Position numbers and translations under genes: made by a program. Below, one piece after another: positions 6,274 to 11,558 of a stretch of 11,558 bases of DNA (position 1 is the first letter of the stretch; every line of letters begins with the position of its first letter). Below the pieces are notes generated by a model that saw only the letters and a list, made by a program, of their open reading frames with translations, had not been told where the DNA came from and made no database searches. The stretch spans positions 1 through 11,558 of the forward strand of contig CAIPGD010000346.1 in assembly GCA_903864485.1 (NCBI GenBank). The letters are read 5' to 3'. This DNA comes from an uncultured bacterium. GTDB lineage: Bacteria > Pseudomonadota > Gammaproteobacteria > Burkholderiales > Burkholderiaceae_E.

Positions 6274-6303
6274 AACCATTTAAAAACAATCATTTAAATG
6301 GTT
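6274..6303. repeat. AT-rich inverted repeat, 11-bp arms, 8-base spacer
   Basis: AACCATTTAAA (6274-6284) and TTTAAATGGTT (6293-6303) are exact reverse complements. The right part also contains the 10-bp palindrome CATTTAAATG (6291-6300). The site is about 106 bases upstream of lpxK and 185 bases upstream of sodB. It suits a dimeric regulator operator. It could also form an AU-rich hairpin followed by a short T-run on the plus strand, but that stem would be weak. Confidence 0.6.
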
Positions 6304-6487
6304 TTCTCTGGCGCTGGAGGGTTGTTTCAAGGGGTTGCCAAGATCTTTTCAGTCAGGATGGCAGGATTGCCCCGGCCTGACCTACAATCCTCGGACCTTT
6401 TTGTTCACTCGATGTGCATTCGGGTCCTCTGCTGGGTGAATCAACCCCGGCGGGATCGAACCCATCCAACCCTCAAGGACTCAGATC

Positions 6488-7069
6488 ATGGAACATACCC
6501 TGCCGGCTCTCCCTTACGCGATTGACGCGCTGCAGCCACACATGTCCAAAGAAACGCTCGAGTTTCATCATGGCAAGCATCATCAAACTTATGTCACTAA
6601 TCTGAATAATTTGGTGAAAGGGACTGAGTTCGAGCAAGCCAGCCTCGTTGACATCGTCAAGCGTTCGTCGGGACCTGTCTTCAACAACGCGGCCCAGATC
6701 TGGAATCACACGTTTTTCTGGAACTGTTTGACGCCGACCACGTCGGGTCATCCGTCCGGTGCTCTGGCCGCCGCGATCGATGCCAAGTGGGGCTCGTTGG
6801 CCGCGTTTCAGGAGGCGTTTACGAAGAGCGCATTGGGCAATTTTGGCTCGGGCTGGACTTGGCTGGTCAAGAAAGCCGACGGCTCGGTCGATATCGTCAA
6901 CACCTCCAATGCAGCCACCCCGCTGAGCGGAGCCGACGTGCCCCTGCTGACCTGCGACGTCTGGGAGCACGCGTATTACATCGACCATCGCAATCGTCGT
7001 CCAGATTTTCTGGCTGCGTACTGGAAGCTGACCAACTGGACGTTCGCAGAGCACAACTACGCGGGCTAA
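6488..7069 (+). CDS. sodB: Superoxide dismutase, iron type
   Basis: This cytosolic enzyme converts superoxide to hydrogen peroxide and oxygen. The 193 residues equal the family's usual length. The metal ligands are visible as His27 ('LEFHHGKHH'), His74 ('WNHTFFW'), Asp157 and His161 ('DVWEHAYYIDHRN'). The outer-sphere glutamine is Gln70 in 'AAQIWNH', the position that marks iron rather than manganese enzymes; Tyr35 is the conserved second-shell tyrosine. The ATG at 6488 has AAGGA eight bases upstream. The gene is convergent with the DUF192 gene, with 29 bases between stops and no clear terminator hairpin. A -10-like TACAAT lies at 6383-6388. Confidence 0.97.
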   Translation: MEHTLPALPYAIDALQPHMSKETLEFHHGKHHQTYVTNLNNLVKGTEFEQASLVDIVKRSSGPVFNNAAQIWNHTFFWNCLTPTTSGHPSGALAAAIDAKWGSLAAFQEAFTKSALGNFGSGWTWLVKKADGSVDIVNTSNAATPLSGADVPLLTCDVWEHAYYIDHRNRRPDFLAAYWKLTNWTFAEHNYAG

Positions 7070-7098
7070 ACCTGGGCCCCTCGATCAGGGCGTCCAGA

Positions 7099-7602
7099 TT
7101 AGGGCGCCTTGAAATAGCTTGGCGCGCTGATTCGATCACCTCGGTTGAGGCCGCGCTTTGCAAACCAGCCGCGCTCCATTTCGAGGGCGAATCGTACGCC
7201 CTCGTTGGAGCAATGGCTTGCTTCGGACTTGGGTTCCATGTCCGCGATATTGACGATCCGGCCGTCATCGGCCAGAAATGCAATCGTCAGCGGGATCAGC
7301 GTGTTCCGCATCCAGAAGCACTGGGTCGAAGGCTGCTCAAAAACGAACAGCATCCCTTCATTTGGACCCAGCCGTTCCCGAAACATCAAACCGCGAGCAC
7401 GACTGTCGACATCGCCTGCGACCTCGGCCCGGATCAAATACATGCCCGCCTGAAGCGTCGTTCGAGGGAGCCCACGCTCTTGAGCCCGAGCCTGCGTCAG
7501 GGGCGTGCCAAACAGAGCGGTCGCGAAGCCAATCGCTGCCAGACAACTCAATGCTGAGGTCGCAAGCCGGCCGAGAATCATGCTGAGGTCAATCGAGTTC
7601 AT
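7099..7602 (-). CDS. Secreted DUF192 family protein
   Basis: This is a DUF192 protein of about 167 residues. An N-terminal signal peptide is clear: a hydrophobic stretch 'LATSALSCLAAIGFATALF', then 'TPLTQARA' with an A-x-A cleavage site just before Gln-Glu-Arg, so the product is probably periplasmic. The domain follows with 'RARGLMFRERLGPNEGMLF', 'FWMRNTLIPLTIAFL', 'GRIVNIADMEP' and a C-terminal 'FALEMERGWFAKRGLNRGD'. The family's usual Asp in 'PLDI' is Thr here. Biochemical function is unknown. The start is uncertain: ATG 7617, 7602 or 7581 are all in frame and none has a good Shine-Dalgarno. It is divergent from icd, and the 5' end overlaps the likely icd promoter region (CATAAT at 7615-7620), so the two may influence each other. 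Confidence 0.87.
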   Translation of the reverse strand: MNSIDLSMILGRLATSALSCLAAIGFATALFGTPLTQARAQERGLPRTTLQAGMYLIRAEVAGDVDSRARGLMFRERLGPNEGMLFVFEQPSTQCFWMRNTLIPLTIAFLADDGRIVNIADMEPKSEASHCSNEGVRFALEMERGWFAKRGLNRGDRISAPSYFKAP

Positions 7603-7671
7603 GGCGCGATACGGCATAATCTGGGGCTCAAAAGCTTACCCTAACCACTAAAGATCACGACTGGAGAACGC

Positions 7672-8925
7672 ATGTACGAACATATCAAGGTCCCCGCGGA
7701 TGGTGCCAAGATCACGGTTAATCCTGATTTTTCGCTGCATGTTCCCCACAACCCGATCATCCCGTACATTGAGGGAGACGGCACCGGGCTCGATATCACG
7801 CCCGTCATGCTCAAAGTCGTGGACGCCGCAGTCGCCAAGGCCTACGGTGGGTCGCGCCAGATTCACTGGATGGAGATCTACGCCGGTGAAAAATCGACGC
7901 AGATTTATGGACCCGATGTGTGGCTGCCTGCTGAGTCGCTACAGGTCCTGCGTGAGTACGTGGTTTCCATCAAAGGGCCGCTGACGACCCCGGTTGGCGG
8001 TGGTATCCGCAGCCTGAACGTTGCGTTGCGCCAGGAACTCGACCTTTATGTCTGCCTGCGCCCGGTGCAGTATTTCAAGGGCGTGCCATCGCCGCTGAAG
8101 GAGCCTGAGAAGACCAACATGGTGATCTTCCGCGAGAACTCAGAGGATATTTATGCCGGTATTGAATATCAGCATGATGATGAAAAAGCGAAGCGCCTGA
8201 TCGCTTTCCTGCAGAATGAACTCGGGGTCAAAAAGATCCGCTTCCCAAATACGTCCGGAATCGGCATCAAGCCGGTTTCGATCGAAGGGACTGAGCGACT
8301 GGTGCGCAAGGCGATTCAGTACGCGATTGATAACGACAAGTCCTCGGTCACTCTGGTGCACAAGGGCAACATCATGAAGTACACCGAAGGCTTGTTCCGC
8401 GACGCCGGATATGCCTTGGCGCAGCGCGAATTCCATGCCCAGCCAATCGACGGCGGGCCGTGGTGTTCGTTTAAAAATCCGAAGACCGGCAACACGATCG
8501 TGATCAAGGATGTGATCGCCGACGCGTTCCTGCAGCAGATTCTGTTGCGCCCGGCCGATTACAGCGTCATCGCGACGCTCAACCTCAATGGGGACTACGT
8601 GTCTGACGCGCTGGCCGCTCAGGTCGGCGGCATCGGTATCGCACCGGGTGCCAACATGTCGGATTCGGTGGCCTGTTTTGAAGCCACCCACGGGACCGCG
8701 CCCAAGTACGCCGGTAAAGACTATGTCAACCCGGGTTCAGAAATCCTCTCGGCCGAGATGATGTTGCGGCACATGGGATGGTTCGAAGCAGCCGACCTCA
8801 TCATCGCCTCGATGGAAAAATCGATTCAATCGGGTCACGTGACCTATGACTTTGCGCGCTTGATGCCTGGTTCGACCCAGGTGTCTTGCTCAGGTTTCGG
8901 CCAGGTGATGATCGACCATATGTGA
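7672..8925 (+). CDS. icd: NADP-dependent isocitrate dehydrogenase
   Basis: Icd oxidises isocitrate to 2-oxoglutarate in the TCA cycle, reducing NADP. The length of 417 residues matches E. coli (416). The substrate loop 'GGGIRSLNVALRQ' places Ser114 where E. coli has Ser113, the residue phosphorylated by AceK, so glyoxylate-branch control by phosphorylation is possible. NADP specificity is supported by 'HGTAPKYAGKDYVNPGSE' (Lys-Tyr after HGTAP) and by the Tyr and Arg of 'YDFARLM'. 'YIEGDGTG' and 'ENSEDIYAGIE' are also typical. The ATG at 7672 has GGAG five bases upstream. A -10-like CATAAT lies at 7615-7620 with no clear -35. A GC hairpin follows at 8934-8955. It is divergent from the DUF192 gene. 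In Pseudomonas and many betaproteobacteria icd lies near a cold-shock gene, clpS and clpA, as here. Confidence 0.98.
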   Translation: MYEHIKVPADGAKITVNPDFSLHVPHNPIIPYIEGDGTGLDITPVMLKVVDAAVAKAYGGSRQIHWMEIYAGEKSTQIYGPDVWLPAESLQVLREYVVSIKGPLTTPVGGGIRSLNVALRQELDLYVCLRPVQYFKGVPSPLKEPEKTNMVIFRENSEDIYAGIEYQHDDEKAKRLIAFLQNELGVKKIRFPNTSGIGIKPVSIEGTERLVRKAIQYAIDNDKSSVTLVHKGNIMKYTEGLFRDAGYALAQREFHAQPIDGGPWCSFKNPKTGNTIVIKDVIADAFLQQILLRPADYSVIATLNLNGDYVSDALAAQVGGIGIAPGANMSDSVACFEATHGTAPKYAGKDYVNPGSEILSAEMMLRHMGWFEAADLIIASMEKSIQSGHVTYDFARLMPGSTQVSCSGFGQVMIDHM

Positions 8926-8933
8926 CAGGGACT

Positions 8934-8955
8934 CGGGACGTCCACGGGCGTCCCG
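8934..8955 (+). terminator. GC hairpin just after icd
   Basis: CGGGACG (8934-8940) and CGTCCCG (8949-8955) form a perfect 7-bp stem with an 8-base loop, nine bases after the icd stop. No T-run follows, so it may act with Rho or protect the 3' end rather than work as a classic intrinsic terminator. Confidence 0.5.
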
Positions 8956-9007
8956 GGCGGTTCGATCGCTTGGGATCATAGCCCGACGAATCGCCTCATT
9001 GGACGGG

Positions 9008-9018
9008 TGCAAGCGGTT
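9008..9018 (+). repeat. Left copy of 11-bp direct repeat around the toxin-antitoxin cassette
   Basis: TGCAAGCGGTT occurs here and again at 9938-9948. This copy ends at the first two bases of the predicted -35 box of the antitoxin promoter. The flanking bases of the two copies differ, so the match is exactly 11 bp. Confidence 0.65.
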
Positions 9019-9045
9019 GCTTCGTACGGACAAAATCCGTACACT
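9017..9045 (+). promoter_or_regulatory. Promoter of the toxin-antitoxin operon
   Basis: TTGCTT (9017-9022) and TACACT (9040-9045) are separated by exactly 17 bases, a good sigma-70 arrangement. The expected transcript start, about seven bases after the -10, falls at or next to the A of the antitoxin ATG (9052), so the message may be leaderless. Confidence 0.6.
9024..9042. promoter_or_regulatory. Palindromic operator inside the toxin-antitoxin promoter
   Basis: GTACGGA (9024-9030) and TCCGTAC (9036-9042) are perfect reverse complements with a 5-base spacer. The site fills the spacer between -35 and -10 and runs into the -10, so a bound repressor would block RNA polymerase. Antitoxins with a ribbon-helix-helix fold, as expected for DUF1778 proteins, commonly bind such palindromes to repress their own operon. 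Confidence 0.65.
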
Positions 9046-9051
9046 CGAGAC

Positions 9052-9354
9052 ATGAAAATGACGACCACGCAAGACGCCGTCCACAGCACCCGAGACTCCC
9101 GGCTTGAGGCGAGAGTTTCTGTCGCGCAAAAAACCCTGTTTCAGCAAGCTGCTGCCTTAAGCGGACGTACGCTGAGCGAGTTCGTTGTAGCCAGTGCACA
9201 GGACGCAGCGCACCGGGTCCTTTCTGAGCACGAGTCGATCCGCCTATCTCGGGAAGAGCAACTGGCGTTCGTGAAAGTTCTGCTGGAATCGCCCCAGCCG
9301 AATGCGCGCCTCAAGCGTGCGGCTGAAGAGTATCGCCAACGCAACGGCGCATAG
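9052..9354 (+). CDS. DUF1778 antitoxin (ribbon-helix-helix type)
   Basis: This is a 100-residue antitoxin of the DUF1778 family, partner of GNAT toxins (TacA, AtaR and KacA are characterised members). The N-terminal part 'SRLEARVSVAQKTLFQQAA' and 'GRTLSEFVVASAQDAAHRVL' (about 16-56) should form the ribbon-helix-helix DNA-binding fold. The C-terminal 'IRLSREEQLAFVKVLLESP' and 'PNARLKRAAEEYRQR' is the segment that wraps and neutralises the toxin in related pairs. The ATG at 9052 is chosen because it lies directly after the promoter; an in-frame GTG at 9007 would lie before the promoter. No clear Shine-Dalgarno is present. The toxin starts three bases after this stop. Autoregulation through the palindrome at 9024-9042 is likely. 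Confidence 0.92.
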   Translation: MKMTTTQDAVHSTRDSRLEARVSVAQKTLFQQAAALSGRTLSEFVVASAQDAAHRVLSEHESIRLSREEQLAFVKVLLESPQPNARLKRAAEEYRQRNGA

Positions 9355-9357
9355 CCG

Positions 9358-9870
9358 GTGATCCTCGCCGGCGTAGTGATCGAGCAGCTGGGGCGGCAAC
9401 ACGATCGAAAGGCCTTTCAGAGCGGCTCAGCAGCGCTTGATCGCTATCTCAAGCAGCAGGCAAGGCAAGATGCGGAGAGGCGTGTTGCCGCCCCCTTCGT
9501 GGCGGTCTGTCCCCCCGACGCGGGCGTCCTCGGCTTCTACACGTTGTCGGCTTCGGTACTGGCGATGGAAGACCTGCCGGAGGATTTGGCTCGCAGGCTT
9601 CCCCGTTATCCGAAAGTTCCCGTGACCCTGATGGGCCGGTTGGCAGTTGATCAATCAGCCAGGGGCCAAGGCCTCGGGGAGCACCTACTTCTGGATGCCC
9701 TGCGTCGCAGCTTGGCACATGCCGATCAGATTGCGGCGATGGCGGTGGTGGTCGATGCAAAAGACGACGCTGCTGCAGCTTTCTATCGACACTACGGCTT
9801 TTTTAGCCTGCAGGCCAACCCCAGCCGGTTGTATGTCCCAATGGATCTGGTGGCGCAGTTGCTGGGATAG
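9358..9870 (+). CDS. GNAT-family acetyltransferase toxin (TacT/AtaT-like)
   Basis: This is a 170-residue GCN5-related acetyltransferase toxin. Characterised relatives acetylate the amino group of aminoacyl-tRNA and block translation; which tRNA is hit here cannot be read from sequence. Visible features are the N-terminal 'FQSGSAALDRYLKQQARQD' typical of this toxin group, 'GFYTLSASVLA', 'VTLMGRLAVDQSARGQGLG' with the acetyl-CoA pyrophosphate motif RGQGLG at 102-107, 'VVVDAKDDAAAAFYRHYGF' with Tyr143 at the place of the catalytic tyrosine of TacT, and the closing 'RLYVPM'. It looks intact. The start is a GTG at 9358, three bases after the antitoxin stop; no ribosome site is seen, so translation is probably coupled. 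A GTG at 9376 is an alternative start. Confidence 0.92.
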   Translation: MILAGVVIEQLGRQHDRKAFQSGSAALDRYLKQQARQDAERRVAAPFVAVCPPDAGVLGFYTLSASVLAMEDLPEDLARRLPRYPKVPVTLMGRLAVDQSARGQGLGEHLLLDALRRSLAHADQIAAMAVVVDAKDDAAAAFYRHYGFFSLQANPSRLYVPMDLVAQLLG

Positions 9871-9907
9871 CGGCCGTCGAGAGGCGCGTCGACTGCGTCG
9901 AACCCGG

Positions 9908-9934
9908 CCGGAGGGCGTGGAATTCGCCCTCCGG
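9908..9934. terminator. Strong 10-bp hairpin between toxin gene and cold-shock gene
   Basis: CCGGAGGGCG (9908-9917) and CGCCCTCCGG (9925-9934) form a perfect 10-bp GC-rich stem with a 7-base loop. It stands between two convergent genes, so it can end transcripts from both sides. No T-run follows in either direction. Confidence 0.6.
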
Positions 9935-9937
9935 AAC

Positions 9938-9948
9938 TGCAAGCGGTT
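9938..9948 (+). repeat. Right copy of 11-bp direct repeat around the toxin-antitoxin cassette
   Basis: TGCAAGCGGTT, identical to 9008-9018 and 930 bases away. It touches the last base of the cold-shock gene's stop codon and lies directly after the hairpin at 9908-9934. Confidence 0.65.
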
Positions 9949-10163
9949 TACATCACAGTGCCGGTGGCATGGATGTTTGAGGCCTGCCGGCCTTTGGGTC
10001 CTTGGACCACATCAAATTCGACTTTTTGTCCTTCCTTAAGCGAACGGAAACCGCCGGTCTGAATGGCGGAGAAATGGGCGAACAGGTCCTCTCCACCATC
10101 ATCGGGGGTGATAAACCCGAATCCTTTGGCGTCATTGAACCACTTGACGATACCGGTAGCCAT
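9948..10163 (-). CDS. CspA-family cold-shock protein (at the usual cspD position)
   Basis: This is a 71-residue single cold-shock domain protein, the usual length. The five-strand OB fold carries RNP1 'KGFGFI' (13-18) and RNP2 'DLFAHF' (26-31), with Trp8 and the aromatic residues that stack on single-stranded RNA or DNA. Such proteins melt RNA structure and help translation or antitermination. The ATG at 10163-10161 has AGGAGG (10180-10175) eleven bases upstream. The frame stays open to 10265, but that part is leader, not protein. By position next to clpS and clpA it corresponds to the cspD of Pseudomonas, while its sequence looks like general CspA types. The leader holds a terminator-like hairpin at 10196-10236. 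Confidence 0.96.
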   Translation of the reverse strand: MATGIVKWFNDAKGFGFITPDDGGEDLFAHFSAIQTGGFRSLKEGQKVEFDVVQGPKGRQASNIHATGTVM

Positions 10164-10195
10164 ACCTGATGAAACCTCCTGCGAGTGCGACGAGT

Positions 10196-10236
10196 AAAAA
10201 TCCCCGCGGACGGTCCGAATCGGAAAACCCACGGGG
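10196..10236 (-). promoter_or_regulatory. Terminator-like hairpin in the cold-shock gene leader
   Basis: On the minus strand CCCCGTGG (from 10236 to 10229) pairs with CCGCGGGG (10209-10202) over 8 bp including one G-U pair, with a 19-base loop. It is followed by A and five U (10201-10196). This has the form of an intrinsic terminator and stands about 33 bases before the start codon, upstream of the ribosome site. If the promoter lies further upstream (for example around 10260-10300), it would act as an attenuator or thermosensitive leader structure. Confidence 0.5.
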
Positions 10237-10395
10237 CGAATTGGGATGTTATGGAACGTCGCCACCCTACATAGTGAACCTTTTCACGCGAGAGTGTCGC
10301 GGCGCACTTTCTTAGAAAGGAGTTCCCGCTTCGAGCGACTGCTGTTTAGAGGGTCCTGCCGACCTTCTCCGCCCACCTCGGCGCGCAACAGTGTT

Positions 10396-10401
10396 TAGAA
10401 T
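10396..10401 (+). promoter_or_regulatory. Candidate -10 box of clpS
   Basis: TAGAAT ends six bases before the clpS ATG, so transcription would begin at about the start codon (leaderless message). No convincing -35 is found 16-18 bases upstream, and no Shine-Dalgarno at proper distance precedes the ATG. Confidence 0.3.
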
Positions 10402-10407
10402 AGGGTC

Positions 10408-10719
10408 ATGCCCGGCCGTCAACTCGATTCCCCCCCCGTCATTGAACGCAAGACCGAGCGGGTCAAACCGCCGCCGATGTATCAGGTCTTGATTCTCAAC
10501 GACGACTTCACCCCGATGGAGTTCGTAGTGATGGTGTTACAGCAGTTTTTTGGTATGGGCCGCGAAAAGGCGACCCAAGTGATGTTGCAGGTTCACCGCG
10601 CTGGACGCGGGGTCTGTGGGGTGTATCCACGCGATCTGGCGGCGACCAAGGTAGACCAAGTTTGTAGTTTTGCACGCCAGCACCAGCATCCGCTGCAGTG
10701 CGTGATGGAGGAAGCATGA
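10408..10719 (+). CDS. clpS: ATP-dependent Clp protease adaptor ClpS
   Basis: ClpS binds N-end-rule substrates and hands them to ClpA for degradation by ClpAP. The length is 103 residues (E. coli 106). It has a flexible N-terminal extension (1-24), then the core 'YQVLILNDDFTPMEFVVMVL'. The ligand pocket residues are seen as Asn31, Asp32 and His63, matching E. coli Asn34, Asp35 and His66. The last part 'GVCGVYPRDLAATKVDQV' and 'HPLQCVMEEA' is typical. Codons 8-10 contain a run of eight C (10430-10437), which could be prone to slippage. The stop overlaps the clpA start in an ATGA arrangement, so the two are translationally coupled. It is divergent from the cold-shock gene. Confidence 0.97.
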   Translation: MPGRQLDSPPVIERKTERVKPPPMYQVLILNDDFTPMEFVVMVLQQFFGMGREKATQVMLQVHRAGRGVCGVYPRDLAATKVDQVCSFARQHQHPLQCVMEEA

Positions 10720-11558
10720 TTGCGCAGGAATTGGAAGTCAGCCTCCACATGGCGTTCGTTGAGGCACGCCAGCAGCGTCACGAATTTATTACCGTCGAGC
10801 ACCTCTTGCTCGCACTGCTTGATAACCCGTCCGCAGCCGAGGTTCTGCGCGCGTGCGCAGCCAATCTCGACGACCTGCGCAAGAACCTGACCCAGTTCAT
10901 TCGGGAAAACACGCCCGTCGTACCTGGGACTGAGGAGATCGACACGCAACCCACCCTTGGCTTTCAGCGGGTGATTCAGCGCGCGATCATGCATGTTCAG
11001 AGCACGTCCAACGGTAAGAAGGAAGTCACCGGGGCGAACGTGCTGGTGGCGATTTTTGGTGAGAAGGACTCGCACGCGGTGTACTACCTGCACCAGCAGG
11101 GGATCACCCGCCTCGACGTCGTTAATTTCATCAGTCACGGGATCACCAAGAACCCGCAACCCAAAGAGTCAGCAGGTCGCGAAGAGCCCGCAGAAGCCGA
11201 AGCCGACGCGCAGGCGCCGCAGCAGGCAGGTGCGCTCGATCAGTACACCACCAACCTCAATGTGCAAGCGAAAGAAGGGCGCATCGACCCGCTGATCGGC
11301 CGCGAGGCTGAAGTGGAGCGGGTGATTCAGGTCTTGTGCCGGCGGCGCAAGAACAATCCGCTGTTGGTGGGCGAGGCGGGTGTCGGCAAGACCGCAATCG
11401 CTGAAGGACTTGCCTGGCGGATCACCCAAAAGGATGTCCCTGACGTACTGTCCGAGGCCGTCGTGTTTTCCCTGGATATGGGGTCTTTGCTCGCCGGTAC
11501 CAAATACCGGGGCGACTTCGAGCAACGCCTCAAAGCGGTCCTCAAGCAACTAAAGGCC
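10716..11558 (+). CDS. clpA: ATP-dependent Clp protease ATP-binding subunit ClpA (N-terminal part)
   Basis: ClpA is the AAA+ unfoldase that feeds proteins into ClpP. The first 281 residues are present; the family has about 750. Residues 1-143 form the two-repeat N domain that docks ClpS ('FITVEHLLLALLDNP' and 'EVTGANVLVAIFGEKDSHAVYYL'). A charged Ala/Glu/Gln-rich linker follows at about 144-172. The first AAA+ module begins with 'GRIDPLIGREAEVERVIQVL'. Walker A GEAGVGKT lies at 219-226, and the pore-loop motif GTKYRGDFE at 261-269. The ATG at 10716 overlaps the clpS stop. The linker differs from E. coli in sequence, which is usual. The gene runs off the window end, so the second AAA+ domain and the ClpP-binding loop are not seen. 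Confidence 0.97.
   Translation, partial: MIAQELEVSLHMAFVEARQQRHEFITVEHLLLALLDNPSAAEVLRACAANLDDLRKNLTQFIRENTPVVPGTEEIDTQPTLGFQRVIQRAIMHVQSTSNGKKEVTGANVLVAIFGEKDSHAVYYLHQQGITRLDVVNFISHGITKNPQPKESAGREEPAEAEADAQAPQQAGALDQYTTNLNVQAKEGRIDPLIGREAEVERVIQVLCRRRKNNPLLVGEAGVGKTAIAEGLAWRITQKDVPDVLSEAVVFSLDMGSLLAGTKYRGDFEQRLKAVLKQLKA

Larger units (their letters stand above)
6169..6487. other. 319-base gene-free divergent region between lpxK and sodB
   Basis: No believable gene is seen here. The first 30 bases hold a consensus DnaA box within a TTCACA/TGTGAA repeat. The middle (about 6245-6305) is strongly AT-rich, unlike the rest of the window, and contains an 11-8-11 inverted repeat. Nearer sodB, TACAAT at 6383-6388 could be a -10 for sodB, about 100 bases before its ATG, but no good -35 stands at the right distance. 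Promoters for both lpxK and sodB must lie in or near this stretch; I could not fix them. Confidence 0.6.

Noticed and set aside
6473..7054. 193-residue minus-strand open frame opposite sodB
   Set aside because: SodB has all its metal ligands. The antisense frame has no family features.
7070..7098. Possible terminator between sodB and the DUF192 gene
   Set aside because: Only a four-base imperfect stem could be drawn and there is no T-run.
8140..8691. 183-residue minus-strand open frame inside icd
   Set aside because: It is a shadow of a well-conserved gene.
10164..10265. 34-residue N-terminal extension of the cold-shock protein
   Set aside because: The cold-shock domain begins at 'MATGIVKWF' with AGGAGG before it; the upstream part is a structured leader.
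10274..10287. GTGAA-N4-TTCAC palindrome upstream of the cold-shock gene
   Set aside because: The arms are only five bases long; too short to call an operator on sequence alone.

Overview
The window looks like chromosomal DNA of a moderately GC-rich betaproteobacterium, probably a Burkholderiales-type lineage. The evidence is a DUF3579 protein (a family seen almost only in betaproteobacteria), an EF-P with an arginine at the modification-loop tip beside its rhamnosyltransferase EarP, the order lpxK-ycaR-kdsB-adk, an iron superoxide dismutase, and the order icd / cold-shock gene / clpS / clpA. I cannot name a genus from sequence alone. I saw no rRNA, tRNA, CRISPR array, transposase or prophage gene.

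Layout. 1-853 (minus) is the N-terminal two thirds of argD (acetylornithine aminotransferase), cut by the window edge. It is divergent from a small DUF3579 gene at 938-1240 (plus). From 6168 down to 1270 runs a tight minus-strand series of seven genes: lpxK, ycaR (UPF0434), kdsB, adk, a KTSC-domain gene, earP and efp. Neighbours either overlap by 1-20 bases or are 53-54 bases apart, so this is probably one operon or several coupled ones. It joins lipid A and Kdo supply (LpxK, KdsB), nucleotide balance (Adk) and the EF-P/EarP system that rescues ribosomes stalled on polyproline.

Across a 319-base gene-free divergent region (6169-6487, with an AT-rich 11-8-11 inverted repeat and a consensus DnaA box) lies sodB (plus, 6488-7069). 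Then come a secreted DUF192 protein (minus, about 7099-7602) and icd (plus, 7672-8925), an NADP-type isocitrate dehydrogenase that keeps the AceK phosphorylation serine. Between icd and the cold-shock gene sits a DUF1778/GNAT toxin-antitoxin pair (9052-9870). The window ends with a CspA-family cold-shock gene (minus, 9948-10163), then clpS (10408-10719) and the N-terminal part of clpA (10716 onward, cut by the window end). ClpS and ClpA together deliver N-end-rule substrates to ClpP.

Most genes are housekeeping. The toxin-antitoxin pair is the one accessory element. It splits an otherwise conserved order (icd, cold-shock gene, clpS, clpA) and is flanked by a perfect 11-bp direct repeat. It has a compact promoter whose 17-bp spacer holds a 7-5-7 palindrome, and the predicted transcript start falls on the antitoxin ATG. 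Other points of interest are a terminator-like hairpin in the cold-shock leader, an 18-bp tandem repeat that re-makes an in-frame stop in each copy between the KTSC gene and earP, and an LpxK with an N-terminal insertion. I found no clearly new multi-gene system. These regulatory and insertion features are the best leads.
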